Shown here: positions 12,701-22,165 of the stretch, piece after piece
Layout of the letters: each line of letters opens with the position of its first letter
Numbering within the stretch: position 1 is the stretch's first letter
Assembly (NCBI RefSeq): GCF_041734735.1
Contig: NC_134879.1
Span: 9,699,810-9,763,809, forward strand
Reading direction: 5' to 3'
Origin: Babylonia areolata
Lineage: Eukaryota; Mollusca; Gastropoda; Neogastropoda; Buccinidae
DNA: 64,000 bases
The notes under the pieces: generated by a model
Seen by the model: the letters and a program-made list of their open reading frames with translations, nothing else
Database searches by the model: none
Told to the model about the DNA's origin: nothing
Position numbers and translations under genes: made by a program

Positions 12701-15700
12701 GAGACGGAGTCGTTCAACAGGGTGGAGGAGTTGTATGTTGTCATGAACACATGATGTGTTGTCAGGTTCATCTATGAGACAGAGTCATTCAACGGGGTGG
12801 GAGAGCTGCTGGAGATCCTGGGCAGCATCATCAATGGCTTTGCTCTTCCCCTGAAGGTAGAGCACCGCCAGTTCCTCATGAAGGTCCTCATCCCCCTCCA
12901 CAAGTCACGCTCCCTAGGCCTCTACCACGCCCAGGTCAGCACCCCCTCCTCTCCCCTCTCTTTCTTCTTCTTTCTTCCTGGTCTGCAGCTGTCTGTGTTC
13001 TGCAGTTCTTAAAATTTCGTTTAGATGCCAGGCAGATACAGAGTATGTATCATATTTGTAGGTAAGTTGACTGTTTCCTCTGTGATGGTTTGTTTTACAA
13101 GCCCTACAATTTCTGATGATGATTGGTTTCAGTTGGCATACTGTGTCGTCCAGTTCCTGGAAAAAGATTCTGCTCTGACAGAAGATGTAAGTACAACTAA
13201 TGTATCTTCTTTCCTCCCATGTGGGATTCTGAGGGTGTTTTCAGGATGAATAGTGTCCTCACCTTCTGGAAATCCTCTGCTTAAAATTTTCCTTTTTTCT
13301 GTTGCTCTCTTTGTTTCTGGCTTTTTCCTTGTCTTTCTGTCGTCTCCACTTCCCTTATTTTCTGCTTTGCTAGTCCATTTGTCTTTATATATTCTAGAAA
13401 TTATTGGTGTTTGTCTTTTTCTGGGCTTTGCAGTTTGGCATTCTTGCTGTGGTGTATTCTTTTTTGTGCTTAGGATGTAAGGGTTGGCCACTTAGATGTT
13501 TGTTGTATGGTATGCCAGTGGTTTCATGTAATTTTGGGTGTGACTGTACTTGTTCCTGCTTGTCTTTTCCATGGTTGTGACTGTACTTGTTCCATGTTGT
13601 GTTACCATTGGTTAAATGTATCTATGCCAAATTGTCTTTTCCATAGTTGGGACTGTACTTGTTCCATGTTGTGTTACCATTGGTTAAATGTATCTATGCC
13701 AAATTGTCTTTTCCATAGTTGGGACTGTACTTGTTCCTGGTTTTCTTTTCCATTGGGTGTGACTGTACCAGTGCCAAGTTGTCATTTCCATGCATGTGAC
13801 TGTACTTTTGCCACATTGTCTTTTTGCAGTTTTCTTTGTTCAGGCCTGTTCACTCAAGGCCTGACTAAGCGTGTTGGGTTACGCTGCTGGTCAGGCATCT
13901 GCTTGGCAGATGTGGTGTAGCGTATATGGATTTGTCCGAATGTAGTGACGCCTCCTTGAGCTACTGAAACTGAAACTGTGTTCAGGTTGTGCAGGATCAG
14001 TATTGACATAGTTGTCAGCCCTGATTAAACCCAGTGTGGTCGGATGGACTGCAAGCAACAATGACAGTGACAGCTCTGTGTGGCAGGCACAACAGCTGAG
14101 TGCTTTAACGTAAGCGCTGGGCTTTTAATCTGACGGTCCTGGGTTTGAATCCAAGTCACAGCACCTGGTGGGTTAAGGGTGGAGACTTTTTACCTATTTC
14201 CCATGTCAACAGTTGTGCAGGCTTGCTAGTTACTGTACTTCCTTTGTGTGTGTACACATGCAGGAGATCAAATGTGCACATTAAAGATGAGATGATCCGT
14301 GTCAGCATTCAGTGGATTATGGACACAAGAACATACCAGCTTGCACACACCAAAAAAAAATGCAGTGTGACTGGTGGGTTAAAAATTATGCATGTAAAAG
14401 CCCACTCATACATGAGAGTTGCAACCCACCAACCAGAAAAAAACAGATAAATAGCTGTAATGTGTGATCATGTGCGTTTGTGTGTTTTTCATGTTGTTGT
14501 TGTTTTTTGGGGTTTTTTTTGTTTGTTTGTGTTTTGTTTTTTTAAAGGGGGTGGGGGGAAGTGTTGTTTTTTTTATACAATTGACAGAGTGTGAACTGTT
14601 CAGGAAGCACCATGGCAGAATAGGTCAGGCATTGGACTTCTAATCCAGTATTCACCGGTGATCAGGGTTCAAAGCCCAGTCCTGGCATGGTGGTGTGTCA
14701 CTTAACTCTGATGTTACCTCACTCCACACAGATGTAAATGGATACCTGACTTTGGTCAGGGAAGGTTAAAACAGTGGAAGGAGAGGATACTTGTGCTGAG
14801 CCATAGGCACAGTGGATATGAAGTCACTGCCCCAGTGGCCATAAAAAGGTTATGGGACCTTGAACTTTTAAACTTTTAAACTGTGTCAGGTAATCAAAGG
14901 CATGCTGAAGCTGTGGCCCAAGACATGCAGCCAGAAGGAGGTGATGTTCCTCGGGGAAATCGAGGAGATCCTGGATGTCATTGAACCGGCCCAGTTCCAG
15001 AAGATCCAGGAGCCCCTGTTCAAGAACATCTCCCGCTGTGTGTCCAGTCCACACTTCCAGGTCTGTCATCATGCTGTACAGCACTTTCTCTTTCAGTTTC
15101 TCATTGAGGCATCACTGCTTTCGGACTTATCCATATACCACACCACATCTGTAAGACAGATGCCTGACCAGCAGCATAACCCATTTGTGTACCTGTCGGA
15201 GTGGATTTCTTCAACAGAATTTTGCCATGGGAGACACTTATGTTGCCATGGGTTCTTTTCCAGTGTGCCAAGTGCGTGCTGGACATGGCACCTGGGAATA
15301 TCATGTCATTCATATGACTAGATGCTCAGTTTGATTTTCCGTCACACTTGGGAGAAAGAATGAGACAAGGACTTGAACCCAGACCCTCGTGGACACTGTA
15401 TTGGCAGATAAGCATTTTAACCATTCTGCAACCTTCCTCCTGTTTCACAGCCATGTGTGAGCAATTTTGTGGTGAGATTGATCCAGTTCCAGACCTCTTT
15501 CATTCATTTGCACACTTATGTCACCTACATAATTCTTTGCCGTCATTGACAGCAAATGCCTTGAACAAAAGCAAACCTGTCCTTTATAAAACTCTTGTTT
15601 TTTCAAAAATATGGAATTTCGTGCTCTGTGTGGGTGGCAATTATTGGAACAATGCCATGAGACTGAGATGGTGCCTACGAGCTGGAGTGAAGCAGTATGT

Positions 15701-18164
15701 TTTGCAAGGATACCATAGGAATTTACTCTGATGTGAAGAAACGCATTTTGCAAGGATGTAGGAATGGGTGCATTTCTCTTTAGAGTTAACAAGTGTGGCG
15801 AGAAAACAGTTCAGACTGACCTGTAGGTGGTGACTTGTCCTGTAAAGAGAGTTTCCCGACGTTTTGGGCCCTAGGCCTTTCTTCATGGGGAGAAAGGTAG
15901 AGAATGGAGAAGAAAAGAAAGGACAAAACCAAGACAAAGGTAAAACTAAGAACTGTGAGGAGTAATCAAAGAAGAAAAAAAGGACAAAAAAGAACAGAGA
16001 AAAAGGTGAGCAATATTTACAAAGGAAAAGAAAGGGGGATGGTTAAACACTGGAGGGGGGGGGGTGGAGGTGGAAAAAGAGGGTTGTGGTTCGCCAAAAG
16101 GTGTAAGAATATGTGTGCTGGTCAGTGTGTGTGTGCCTGTGTGTGTGAAGGGAGAGAAAGAAAATGGAGGGGGGGGGGAGAGAGGGAGTGAGAGACAGGG
16201 AGGGAGGGAGAGAGTGGTGGAGAGGGAGGGGGAGGAGAGAAAAGTGGGGGGGAGGGAGAGAGAGAAAGAGTGTGTGTGTGTCTGAAGGTGGATTGCAGGG
16301 GGACAGGAGCAGTGAAAAGGGAGGGGAAAAGAGAGAGAAGAGGGCCCAGGGCCGCTAGGGGTCCATCACTCTGGTGTTGATGCCTGCAGGCTGGATGGTC
16401 CCCAGGCAGCTGATCACATGGGACTCCATATGCTTGCGGTATGCTCTGTTGCTCGGGTTCTGCCATACAGCTGCCACCTTTGCCTGGGTGTAGTTGTGTC
16501 AACAAGTGTGTTTTGCAAAGAGACCTCTGGACTTGGTATATATCTCCCTGATGTGTATTTCACAAGGGAACCATAAGAGTGAATTTATTTCTCTTAATGT
16601 AAGGTGCATTTTGCAAGATCACCATTGCATGAGTGGCTGACCATCATGTGTGTGTGTGTGCGCCTGTGTGTGGTGTGTGTGCACGTGCAGGTGGCAGAGA
16701 GAGCACTGTATTTCTGGAACAATGAGTACATCATGAACCTGATTGAGGAGAACAGCAATGTGGTGCTGCCCATTATGTTCCCTGCGCTGTACCGCATCTC
16801 CAAGGAGCACTGGAACCAGACCATTGTGGCGCTGGTCTACAACGTCCTCAAAACCTTCATGGAGATGAACAGCAAGCTGTTTGATGAGCTCACCTCCAAC
16901 TACAAGGCCGAGCGACAAAAGTCAGTGCAATCAGCAGCTGTACTCTGGTGTGTTGTATTGTTCTGTATCAGTCTGTATTGTTCTCTGATCTACATACTGT
17001 ACCACATTGTTTTCTGCTTTATTGTTCTATATTGGTCTGTTTTGTTCTGTGATGTACTGTAATGTAATCTTCTGATTTCAGGGAGAAGAAGTAATTGTCA
17101 GTAATAGTGTGCTGATTTCAGGAAGAAGGAGAAGGTGAAGTAATGGTGTGAAATCTGGTGGTCTGATTTCAGGGAGAAGTAGTAATGATCAGTAATGGTG
17201 TGCTGATTTCAGGGAGAAGAAGAAGTAATAGTCAGTAATGATGTGCTGATTTCAAGGAGAAGAAGTAACTGTCAGTAATGGCGTGCTGATTTCAGGGAGA
17301 ATAAGGAGAAGTAATTGTCAGTAATGGTGTGCTGATTTCAGGACAAAGGAGAAGTAATTGTCAGTAATAGTGTGCTGATTTCAAGGCGAAAAAGAAGTAA
17401 TTGTCAGTAATGATGTGCTGTTTTAAAGGAGAAGTAATTGTCAGTAATGATGTGCTGATTTCAAGGAGAAATTATTGTCAGTAATGGTGTGCTGATTTCA
17501 AGGAGAAATTATTGTCAGTAATGGTGTGCTATTTTCAGGGAGAAGAAGTAATGATCAGTAATGGTGTGCTGGTTTCAGGGAGAAGTAGTAATGATCAGTA
17601 ATGGTGTGCTGATTCCAGGGAGAAGTAGTAATGATCAGTAATGGTGTGCTGTTTTCAGGGAGAAGTAGTAATGATCAGTAATGGTGTGCTGTTTTCAGGG
17701 AGAAGAAGTAATGATCAGTAATGGTGTGCTGATTCCAGGGAGAAGTAGTAATGATCAGTAATGGTGTGCTGTTTTCAGGGAGAAGAAGTAATGATCAGTA
17801 ATGGTGTGCTGGTTTCAAGGAGAAGAAGTAATGATCAGTAATGGTGTGCTGTTTTCAGGGAGAAGTAGTAATGATCAGTAATGGTGTGCTGTTTTCAGGG
17901 AGAAGAAGTAATGATCAGTAATGGTGTGCTGTTTTCAGGGAGAAGAAGTAATGATCGGTAATGGTGTGCTGTTTTCAGGGAGAAGAAGTAATGATCAGTA
18001 ATGGTGTGCTGTTTTCAGGGAGAAGAAGTAATGATCAGTAATGGTGTGCTGATTCCAGGGAGAAGAAGAAGGAGAAAGAGCGAGAGGAACTGTGGAAGCG
18101 GCTGGACCGTCTGGAGCTGAACAAGAAGAACAAGCGGGTCGGTGCCGGGGGCAGTCACTCCTAA
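2835..18164 (+). CDS. PPP2R5E: PP2A B56-type regulatory subunit, complete ten-exon gene
   Basis: B56 (PR61) subunits select substrates for the PP2A A/C core enzyme, using a horseshoe of HEAT-like repeats whose groove binds LxxIxE motifs. Coding exons: 2835-2976, 5066-5262, 8653-8754, 9370-9462, 11335-11465, 12766-12934, 13133-13186, 14890-15060, 16691-16920, 18059-18164. Together they give 1395 nt, 464 aa plus stop, with every phase closing. Human PPP2R5E is about 467 aa. Conserved stretches include 'LFIKKLQQC', '[18 protein letters not shown]', '[20 protein letters not shown]', '[17 protein letters not shown]', '[17 protein letters not shown]', '[18 protein letters not shown]' and the basic tail '[15 protein letters not shown]'. 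Wording such as '[13 protein letters not shown]' favours the epsilon/alpha class over gamma/delta. Most introns carry minisatellites touching the exon borders. The gene is convergent with the TTBK gene. Confidence 0.95.
2977..3955. other. intron 1, first part, with (CA)n
   Basis: AT-rich intron sequence; a pure CA microsatellite lies at about 3636-3691. Nothing else recognised. Confidence 0.6.
3956..4235. repeat. degenerate tandem repeat, about 60-bp unit
   Basis: About four diverged copies sharing 'gagcatagcatca' and 'atcaagaaataaagt'. Intron 1 of the B56 gene. Confidence 0.55.
4236..4689. other. intron 1, G-rich and AT-rich non-coding
   Basis: Contains a short G-rich run near 4283-4315 and sporadic copies of the following array's unit ('atgaagagaagtgggg' near 4455). 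No gene. Confidence 0.5.
4690..5050. repeat. minisatellite abutting the exon 2 acceptor
   Basis: Tandem copies (about 35-45 bp) of 'ctatgaagagaagtgagga' plus 'tgtggtgat'. The last copy, 'gaagagaagtgaggatgtgg', runs straight into the branch/acceptor region of exon 2 (gtttgacag at 5057-5065). Confidence 0.8.
5066..5262 (+). CDS. PPP2R5E: PPP2R5E exon 2 (residues 48-113)
   Basis: Encodes '[17 protein letters not shown]' through '[20 protein letters not shown]'. Acceptor gtttgacag; donor gtcagt directly after an ATG (Met) codon, phase 0. The weak donor lacks the usual AG before GT, and about ten degenerate copies of this border follow. Confidence 0.93.
5243..5985. repeat. minisatellite built on exon 2 end plus donor
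   Basis: The unit is about 30 bp, often pairing into about 60. It repeats the last roughly 20 exon bases and the donor: exon 'tattgtgcatatg' then 'gtcagtcagtctg'. Copies such as 'tatattgtgcatatgatcag' (about 5322-5345) and 'cctatgttgtgcacatggtc' recur to about 5985. The true donor is the first copy. Confidence 0.9.
5986..6582. other. intron 2, non-coding
   Basis: AT-rich, no repeat or gene recognised. Confidence 0.5.
6583..6766. repeat. (CT)n microsatellite block
   Basis: Two long CT runs separated by C-rich interruptions. Ser-Leu frames across it are artefacts. Confidence 0.95.
6767..8652. other. intron 2, remainder, with microsatellites
   Basis: Non-coding. CA run at about 7497-7543 and GT run at about 8017-8046 with looser GT-rich sequence to 8110. 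No gene or mobile element recognised. Confidence 0.55.
8653..8754 (+). CDS. PPP2R5E: PPP2R5E exon 3 (residues 114-147)
   Basis: Encodes '[20 protein letters not shown]' onward to 'SWPHLQ'. Acceptor taatttcag, donor gtaagg; phase 0 at both ends. Confidence 0.95.
8742..9140. repeat. degenerate minisatellite built on exon 3 end plus donor
   Basis: About nine diverged copies of 'acctccaggtaaggacatct' (exon bases CACCTCCAG plus donor) with a spacer like 'gttatacctgtagtat'. Copies lie near 8785, 8920, 8957, 8985, 9050, 9098 and 9130; the true donor (8755) is the first. Confidence 0.85.
9370..9462 (+). CDS. PPP2R5E: PPP2R5E exon 4 (residues 148-178)
   Basis: Encodes '[17 protein letters not shown]' and '[11 protein letters not shown]', among the most conserved B56 sequence. 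Acceptor gcctgcag, donor gtaatg; phase 0. Confidence 0.96.
9463..10499. other. intron 4, first part
   Basis: CA run at about 9675-9710, then C/T-rich sequence. The part around 10085-10150 ('tctccgggagacaactctgg') looks like the leader of some interspersed repeat but I cannot name it. Open frames here have no recognisable protein features. Confidence 0.45.
10500..11328. repeat. minisatellite next to the exon 5 acceptor
   Basis: About 20 copies of a 38-40 bp unit 'ggcaggtgtggaataatcct' plus 'gtgtatgtgttgaggggtt'. The last partial copy ends about 20 bases before the acceptor ttttgcag of exon 5. The unit itself contains no exon 5 sequence. Confidence 0.92.
11335..11465 (+). CDS. PPP2R5E: PPP2R5E exon 5 (residues 179-222)
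   Basis: Encodes '[20 protein letters not shown]' to '[11 protein letters not shown]'. Acceptor gttttgcag, donor gttggt, phase 2 (AG|G Arg codon shared with exon 6). Confidence 0.96.
11490..11760. repeat. tandem repeat, about 50-bp unit
   Basis: Five or six copies of 'tgttggaatgtgttaccact' plus 'ggttttgtttg', starting 25 bases after the exon 5 donor. No exon bases in the unit. Confidence 0.8.
11860..12195 (+). mobile_element. LINE 3' end fragment (CR1/L2 type)
   Basis: The plus strand reads '[17 protein letters not shown]' and '[13 protein letters not shown]', the typical C-terminal end of CR1/L2-like reverse transcriptases, then a 3' UTR ending in an ATT-type tail (12181-12197). It ends exactly where the exon 6-derived array begins. 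Confidence 0.75.
12196..12765. repeat. array of seven decoy copies of the exon 6 acceptor
   Basis: Each unit holds an acceptor 'gtcag' followed by a mutated copy of the first about 45 bases of exon 6 ('gttcatctatgagaca' ... 'ttcaac.gggtggg'). Copies begin at about 12201, 12290, 12365, 12440, 12530, 12601 and 12691, alternating about 75 and 90 bp; the real exon starts at 12766. The copies I read in frame meet stops. Confidence 0.93.
12766..12934 (+). CDS. PPP2R5E: PPP2R5E exon 6 (residues 222-278)
   Basis: Encodes '[20 protein letters not shown]' through '[20 protein letters not shown]' Q. Acceptor tgttgtcag, donor gtcagc. It is the last and only intact copy of eight similar acceptor/exon starts. 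Confidence 0.95.
13133..13186 (+). CDS. PPP2R5E: PPP2R5E exon 7 (residues 279-296)
   Basis: 54 nt encoding '[18 protein letters not shown]'. Acceptor ggtttcag, donor gtaagt; phase 0. Confidence 0.95.
13187..13544. other. intron 7, T-rich
   Basis: T/C-rich non-coding sequence, nothing recognised. Confidence 0.5.
13545..13815. repeat. tandem repeat, about 70-bp unit
   Basis: Two almost identical copies containing 'tccatgttgtgttaccattg' and 'gtatctatgccaaattgtct', with shorter flanking copies of 'gtgactgtacttgttcc'. Confidence 0.85.
13850..13985 (+). mobile_element. SINE 3' part
   Basis: Good copy of the window's SINE: 'gttgggttacgctgctggtc', 'gcagatgtggtgtagcgtat', 'ggatttgtcc', 'gcctccttgagctactgaaa' and the ctgaaactg tail. 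Confidence 0.85.
14085..14450 (+). mobile_element. tRNA-derived SINE (family 2)
   Basis: A tRNA-like head has a B-box-like 'gggtttgaatcc' (about 14142-14153) after 'cttttaatctgacggtcctg'. The body includes 'cagtggattatggacacaag' and 'catgtaaaagcccac'. The same family lies inverted at about 57480-57780, which supports a dispersed element rather than a tRNA gene. Confidence 0.7.
14605..14850 (+). mobile_element. tRNA-derived SINE, related family
   Basis: A tRNA-like segment with A-box-like 'ggcagaataggtcaggcatt' and B-box-like 'gggttcaaagccc', followed by a body with 'agatgtaaatggatacctga'. It has no intact cloverleaf. It ends just before exon 8. Confidence 0.6.
14890..15060 (+). CDS. PPP2R5E: PPP2R5E exon 8 (residues 297-353)
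   Basis: Encodes '[20 protein letters not shown]' through 'RCVSSPHFQ'. Acceptor ctgtgtcag, donor gtctgt; phase 0. The '[13 protein letters not shown]' wording is the epsilon-type signature. Confidence 0.96.
15097..15435 (-). mobile_element. near full-length SINE, minus orientation
   Basis: Read on the minus strand it has a tRNA-like head with 'gggttcaagtcc'-type B box (about 15372), a body with 'caaaattctgttgaagaaat', then the shared 3' part 'tgggttatgctgctggtcag' and tail near 15100. It sits about 35 bp after the exon 8 donor. Confidence 0.75.
15436..16690. other. intron 8 remainder, with purine-rich tract
   Basis: Non-coding. A long purine-rich tract with GA and GGA runs occupies about 15900-16360. 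No gene is supported. Confidence 0.55.
16691..16920 (+). CDS. PPP2R5E: PPP2R5E exon 9 (residues 354-430)
   Basis: Encodes '[20 protein letters not shown]' through '[13 protein letters not shown]'. Acceptor cgtgcag, donor gtcagt, phase 2 (AA|G Lys). Confidence 0.96.
17078..18058. repeat. about 24 copies of the exon 10 acceptor (40-bp minisatellite)
   Basis: The unit is 'gctgttttcagggagaagaa' plus 'gtaatgatcagtaatggtgt'. Each copy repeats a polypyrimidine/AG acceptor and the first 8-10 bases of exon 10 (GGAGAAGAAG), then diverges to 'taatga'. The 3' half is nearly homogeneous at exactly 40 bp; the 5' third is more diverged. The real acceptor (18051-18058) is the last copy. Confidence 0.95.
18059..18164 (+). 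CDS. PPP2R5E: PPP2R5E exon 10 (residues 430-464, stop)
   Basis: Encodes the conserved basic coiled tail '[20 protein letters not shown]' and a lineage-specific end '[14 protein letters not shown]', stop TAA at 18162. Acceptor gattccag. Confidence 0.94.
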
Positions 18165-18245
18165 CAACCCCACACCCCCTCCCTCCCTCCCTCTCTCCCT
18201 CCCCTTGTCCACCCTCCCCCTGTGTCTCCACACTTCTGTTTTCAG

Positions 18246-18283
18246 GTGTTCTGTCTGGGTGGCCGTCCTGTTGTTGGCACCAT
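18246..18283 (+). other. possible untranslated exon after the stop codon
   Basis: A good acceptor 'cttctgttttcag' (18233-18245) and a donor-like 'gtgagtatg' (18284) bracket 38 bases 82 nt after the B56 stop. The 18300-19150 array repeats 'ttgtgaatggat.gagagga', resembling this donor. Speculative. Confidence 0.25.
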
Positions 18284-18289
18284 TGTGAG

Positions 18290-19160
18290 TATGATGGAGA
18301 GGACGTCAGCACCGTTGTCAGTGGATAGGGAGGAGGTCATCACTGTTGTCAGTGGATAGAAAGGACGTCAGAACTGTTCTGAATTGATAGAGAGGATGTG
18401 AGCTCTGTTGTTTATGGATAGAGGATGTTAACACCGTTCTGAATGGGATAGAGAGGGTGTCAGCACTATTGTGAATGAATAGAGAGGACATCTGCATCAT
18501 TCTAAATGGATAGAGAGGTGTGTATGCCGTTGAGAATAGATAGAGGATGTTAACACCATTCTAAATGGATAGAGAGGATGTCAGCACCTTTGTGAATGGA
18601 TAGAGAGGACGTTTGCACCCTTGCGAATGGGTAGAGAGGATGTCTGCACCCTTCTGAATGGATAGAGAGGATGTCAGCATCATTGTGAATGGATAGAGAG
18701 GACGTCTGCACCCTTATGAACAGGTGGAGAGGATGTCAGCATCATTGTGAATGGATAGAGAGGATGTCTGCACCCTTGTGAATGGATGGAGAGGATGTCA
18801 GCACCCTTGTGAATGGGTAGAGAGGACGTCTGCACCCTTGTGAATGGATGGAGAGGATGTCAGCACCTTTGTTAATGGATAGAGAGGATGTCAGCACCTT
18901 TGAGAATGGAACGAGAGGACATCTGCACCCTTGTGAATGGACAGAGAGGTTTTCAGCACTGTTGTGAATGGATAGCAAGGACATCTGCATCATTGTGAAA
19001 GGATAAGAGAGGATGTCAAGACCGTTGTTAATGGAAAGAGAGGACGTCAGCGCTGTTGTGAAGAAATAAGAGAGGACATCAGCACTGTTCTGAATGGATA
19101 AAGAGGGTGTCTGCACCATTGTTAATGGATAGAGGATGTGTGCACTGAGAAAGGGTGTTA
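18290..19160. repeat. minisatellite in or after the B56 3' UTR
   Basis: About 26 copies of a 30-33 bp unit 'gtgaatggatagagaggatg' plus 'tcagcacccttg'. Considerable divergence between copies. It lies 130-1000 bases downstream of the PPP2R5E stop. Confidence 0.9.
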
Positions 19161-19379
19161 CTGCCAGGACTGCTGCAGTACAGACACACTGCACACCACA
19201 AGCAGTGGCTGGCTGGCAGAGAAACCATCCCCCCAACACATATATCCTGATAGATATTCGAGCCCCCAGCTACTTACCTGAATAGAAACTTACCCATTGT
19301 CTAAGTAAGACTTGTATTGCTAATGCATTGTCTAAGTAGATTTCTCTTGTGGCTGGCTGATTTTTTTTTTTTTCCAGCA

Positions 19380-19540
19380 TTTAGGACTGTCATGTCCTTC
19401 ACAAAGATTGGAGTACTTTCTTTATGTCCTTTACAAAGATTGAAGGATTGTCTTTATGTCCCTCACAAAGATAGAAGGACTTCATTTGAGTCCCTCACAA
19501 AGATTGGAGGAATTTAGGTGAGTCCCTCACAAAGGTCACC
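19380..19540. repeat. short tandem repeat, about 30-bp unit
   Basis: Five copies sharing 'tccctcacaaagattggag'. Confidence 0.75.
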
Positions 19541-20744
19541 TCATCAACAGCTGTCGGTGTAGAGGTTCAGACCAAAATGGATCACTGTCAAGTCAGTGAT
19601 TATAGGCTCTTGCCTGTGAGTCACATGGAAAATAGGGTTTATAAAAATTGTTTTGAATTCAGTGAAAAGGGCTTTGTTTTTTTAGAGGTGGCAGATGGCA
19701 GCCAAAAGAAGAACGTTTTGCATTAGCATCTGGGTTCTTCTTCCCACTGCTTACCATTTGTCCCTAAAGTTTGGGAGGGGGGTTCTTTTTGTGGGTGGAG
19801 GGATAAACTTTCTGCCTGGTCACTGTGAGTTTGGTCACAGGTTGCCACTGGACAATCACAACATTGATGTTAAGCATTGCCTCTGTCACAGAAATGTTTT
19901 ATTTTTGTGGTCATTTAGTTAATAGTCTACTGCTCTTTTGATAATATGTGTATCTGTGTGTGAGATGGTATGCCCAAGTGTGTGCTGTGCGTGTATATGT
20001 TTGTGTGTGTGTGCATGATAAATATTTATTTGTGAGTATGCATTTATGTGCTTGGTGTTCCAGCATTTAGTTTGCAAAATGGATCATTAAATCTGGGAAC
20101 TACTGTCCGGTGCATGTGTGTGTGTGTGTGCGAGCATCAGTTTGTGTGTGACAGTGCGTTTGTGAGTTTTTCCCCATTTCATCATTCAAACCATTTGTTG
20201 ATTTCTCCACAGTTTTTCCACATTAACATTGTTGCTAACTTTGTATTATCTGTGTAGGTAACTAAGTTAGGGAACAGTTAGTCACAAATGTTAACATATT
20301 TAAAAACATGTATTTTTTGATGTCACATGATTATAAACATTGACAGACAATGTAAACATTGGAATGCTGTATTTCTTCTCACCTATTCTGTGTGGTCTTG
20401 CATACATACATACATACATACCTTCATTTGCATTGGTTTGTTATTGTTTGGGTTCAACTTGAACGTAGCAGGGACGCTTTGTTTTGTGTTTAGTTTAAAC
20501 TTTAAAGTTGAAGTAAGGCAGATGTGATAGTTTTGACTTGATGCATATGTGACAAATATACTTGGTGTTGTAATGAACTGCGACTTGTGGGGCACGATTA
20601 AGCAAAGGCATCGTGGTGTTCCCTGCATCCAGCTGTCCTTACCCATAGTATGGGAGATAATTTTGATGTGCCTGAACCAACCCTTTCCCTTGTGCACCAC
20701 TTCCTCATCTCATCCTTCACTCTGCCCCCACTCATCACCCACCC
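19541..20744. other. non-coding, nothing recognised
   Basis: Downstream of the B56 gene; GT-rich stretches and a short catac run (about 20401-20420). No gene. Confidence 0.5.
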
Positions 20745-20950
20745 TCCCCTCTCCCTCCCCATCTCCCCCACAGTATTTTATCTGTCTGTTGGTATTAGCC
20801 CTGTTCTGTGCGCTTTGAACAAGAATCACTGTGTCCCCCCCCACCCCACCCTGCGCCCCCGCCCCACTCCACCCTCCTGCTCACTTCCACAGTATTTTAT
20901 CAGTCTGGCGGTGTTGGCCCTGTTCTGTGTGCTTTGAACAGGCATTACTG
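20745..20950. repeat. two-copy tandem duplication
   Basis: 'cacagtattttatctgtctg' ... 'ccctgttctgtgcgctttga' recurs about 120 bp later as 'cacagtattttatcagtctg' ... 'ccctgttctgtgtgctttga'. Each begins with an acceptor-like cccacag. Confidence 0.8.
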
Positions 20951-21432
20951 ATGTCTTGTTGGTTTCTACCCCAGTTGAATTTGCTCCGTTTGAATTGTGA
21001 TTTGAATTGAACTGCATTGTTGGACATTCAGTCTGCACTGTGAATGACCCTCCGGCCAGTGTGTGTGTGGTTCTGTACGTTTGTGTGATTGTGTGTGAGA
21101 GAGAGAGAGAGAGGATAGGGGAGAGAAAATGTTTCAAGAGAGAATGGACTTCTTTGTGATACTAACCTTGTTGTGTTCTTTGTTTGCAGGGATTAAGGGA
21201 AAAGGGGGATGTGGTTTAGGATGTTACTCCCAGTTTTCAGAGGATGATAGTGGTTGTGTCATGTTGGGAGTCTGGGATGGGTGACAAACAGTGTTGTCTT
21301 CAATACAGTTTCAAGAATTGGTATTGTGTTGCGTAGTTTCTCAGTTGTGAAGATTGTGTTCACAATTGCTTTTTGGGGTGAAAGTGAACACAAGTGCAGG
21401 GTTATTTTTAATGTGAAGTTAGATGTGATAAA

Positions 21433-21443
21433 AATAAAATAAA
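21433..21443 (+). terminator. candidate polyadenylation signals
   Basis: Two overlapping AATAAA hexamers. They could end a long PPP2R5E 3' UTR; not otherwise supported. Confidence 0.3.
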
Positions 21444-21544
21444 AAGACAGTGTTCATGAATAGCTGGTAGTTGAATATAGCCTAAATTGTTGGTGTGCAA
21501 GATGCGTGGCGGTTTAGAATTGATGACGAGAGAGACTGCTGTTG

Positions 21545-22165
21545 GCATCAGAGAACTGTTGGTGTGCAAGAGGTATGATGAGAGAGATGATGTAGAAATT
21601 GATGATGAGAGAGATGATATAGGAATAGATGTTGAGGAAGAGATGATGTAGGAATTGATGATGAGAGAGAGATGTAGGAATTGATGATGTTGAGAGAGAT
21701 GTAGGAATTGATGATGAGAGAGCTAATATAGGAATAGATGTTGAGAAAGAGATGATGTATGAATTGGTAGTAGAGTGGAGTTGAACGACCTATCGGCATT
21801 ACGTCCATAAGGTCAAATGTAGGAATTGATGATGAGAGAGAGATGTAGGAACTGATGATAATTGATGAGAGAGAGATGTAGGAATTGATGATAATGAGAA
21901 AGATGTAGGAATTGATGATGAAAGAGATGATACAGGAATTGATGATGAGAGAGAGATAATTCAGGAATTGATGATTAGAGAGATAATTCAGGAATTGATG
22001 ATGAGATAGAGATGATACAGGAATTGATGAGAAGATGATAAAGGAATTGATGAGAGAGATGATATAGGAATTGATGAGAGAGATGATACAGGACTTGACG
22101 ATGAGAGATAGAAATGTCGGAACTGATGATGTTGAGAGAGATACTGCTGTTGACTGTTGGTGGCA
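21545..22165. repeat. minisatellite, 24-30 bp unit
   Basis: About 22 copies of 'aggaattgatgatgagagag' plus 'atgat'. A short unrelated insertion with 'cctatcggcattacgtccat' interrupts it near 21775-21815. Confidence 0.9.

Noticed and set aside
17078-18058. CRISPR-like array
   Set aside because: Direct repeats with no unique spacers, in a eukaryotic intron; a tandem minisatellite.
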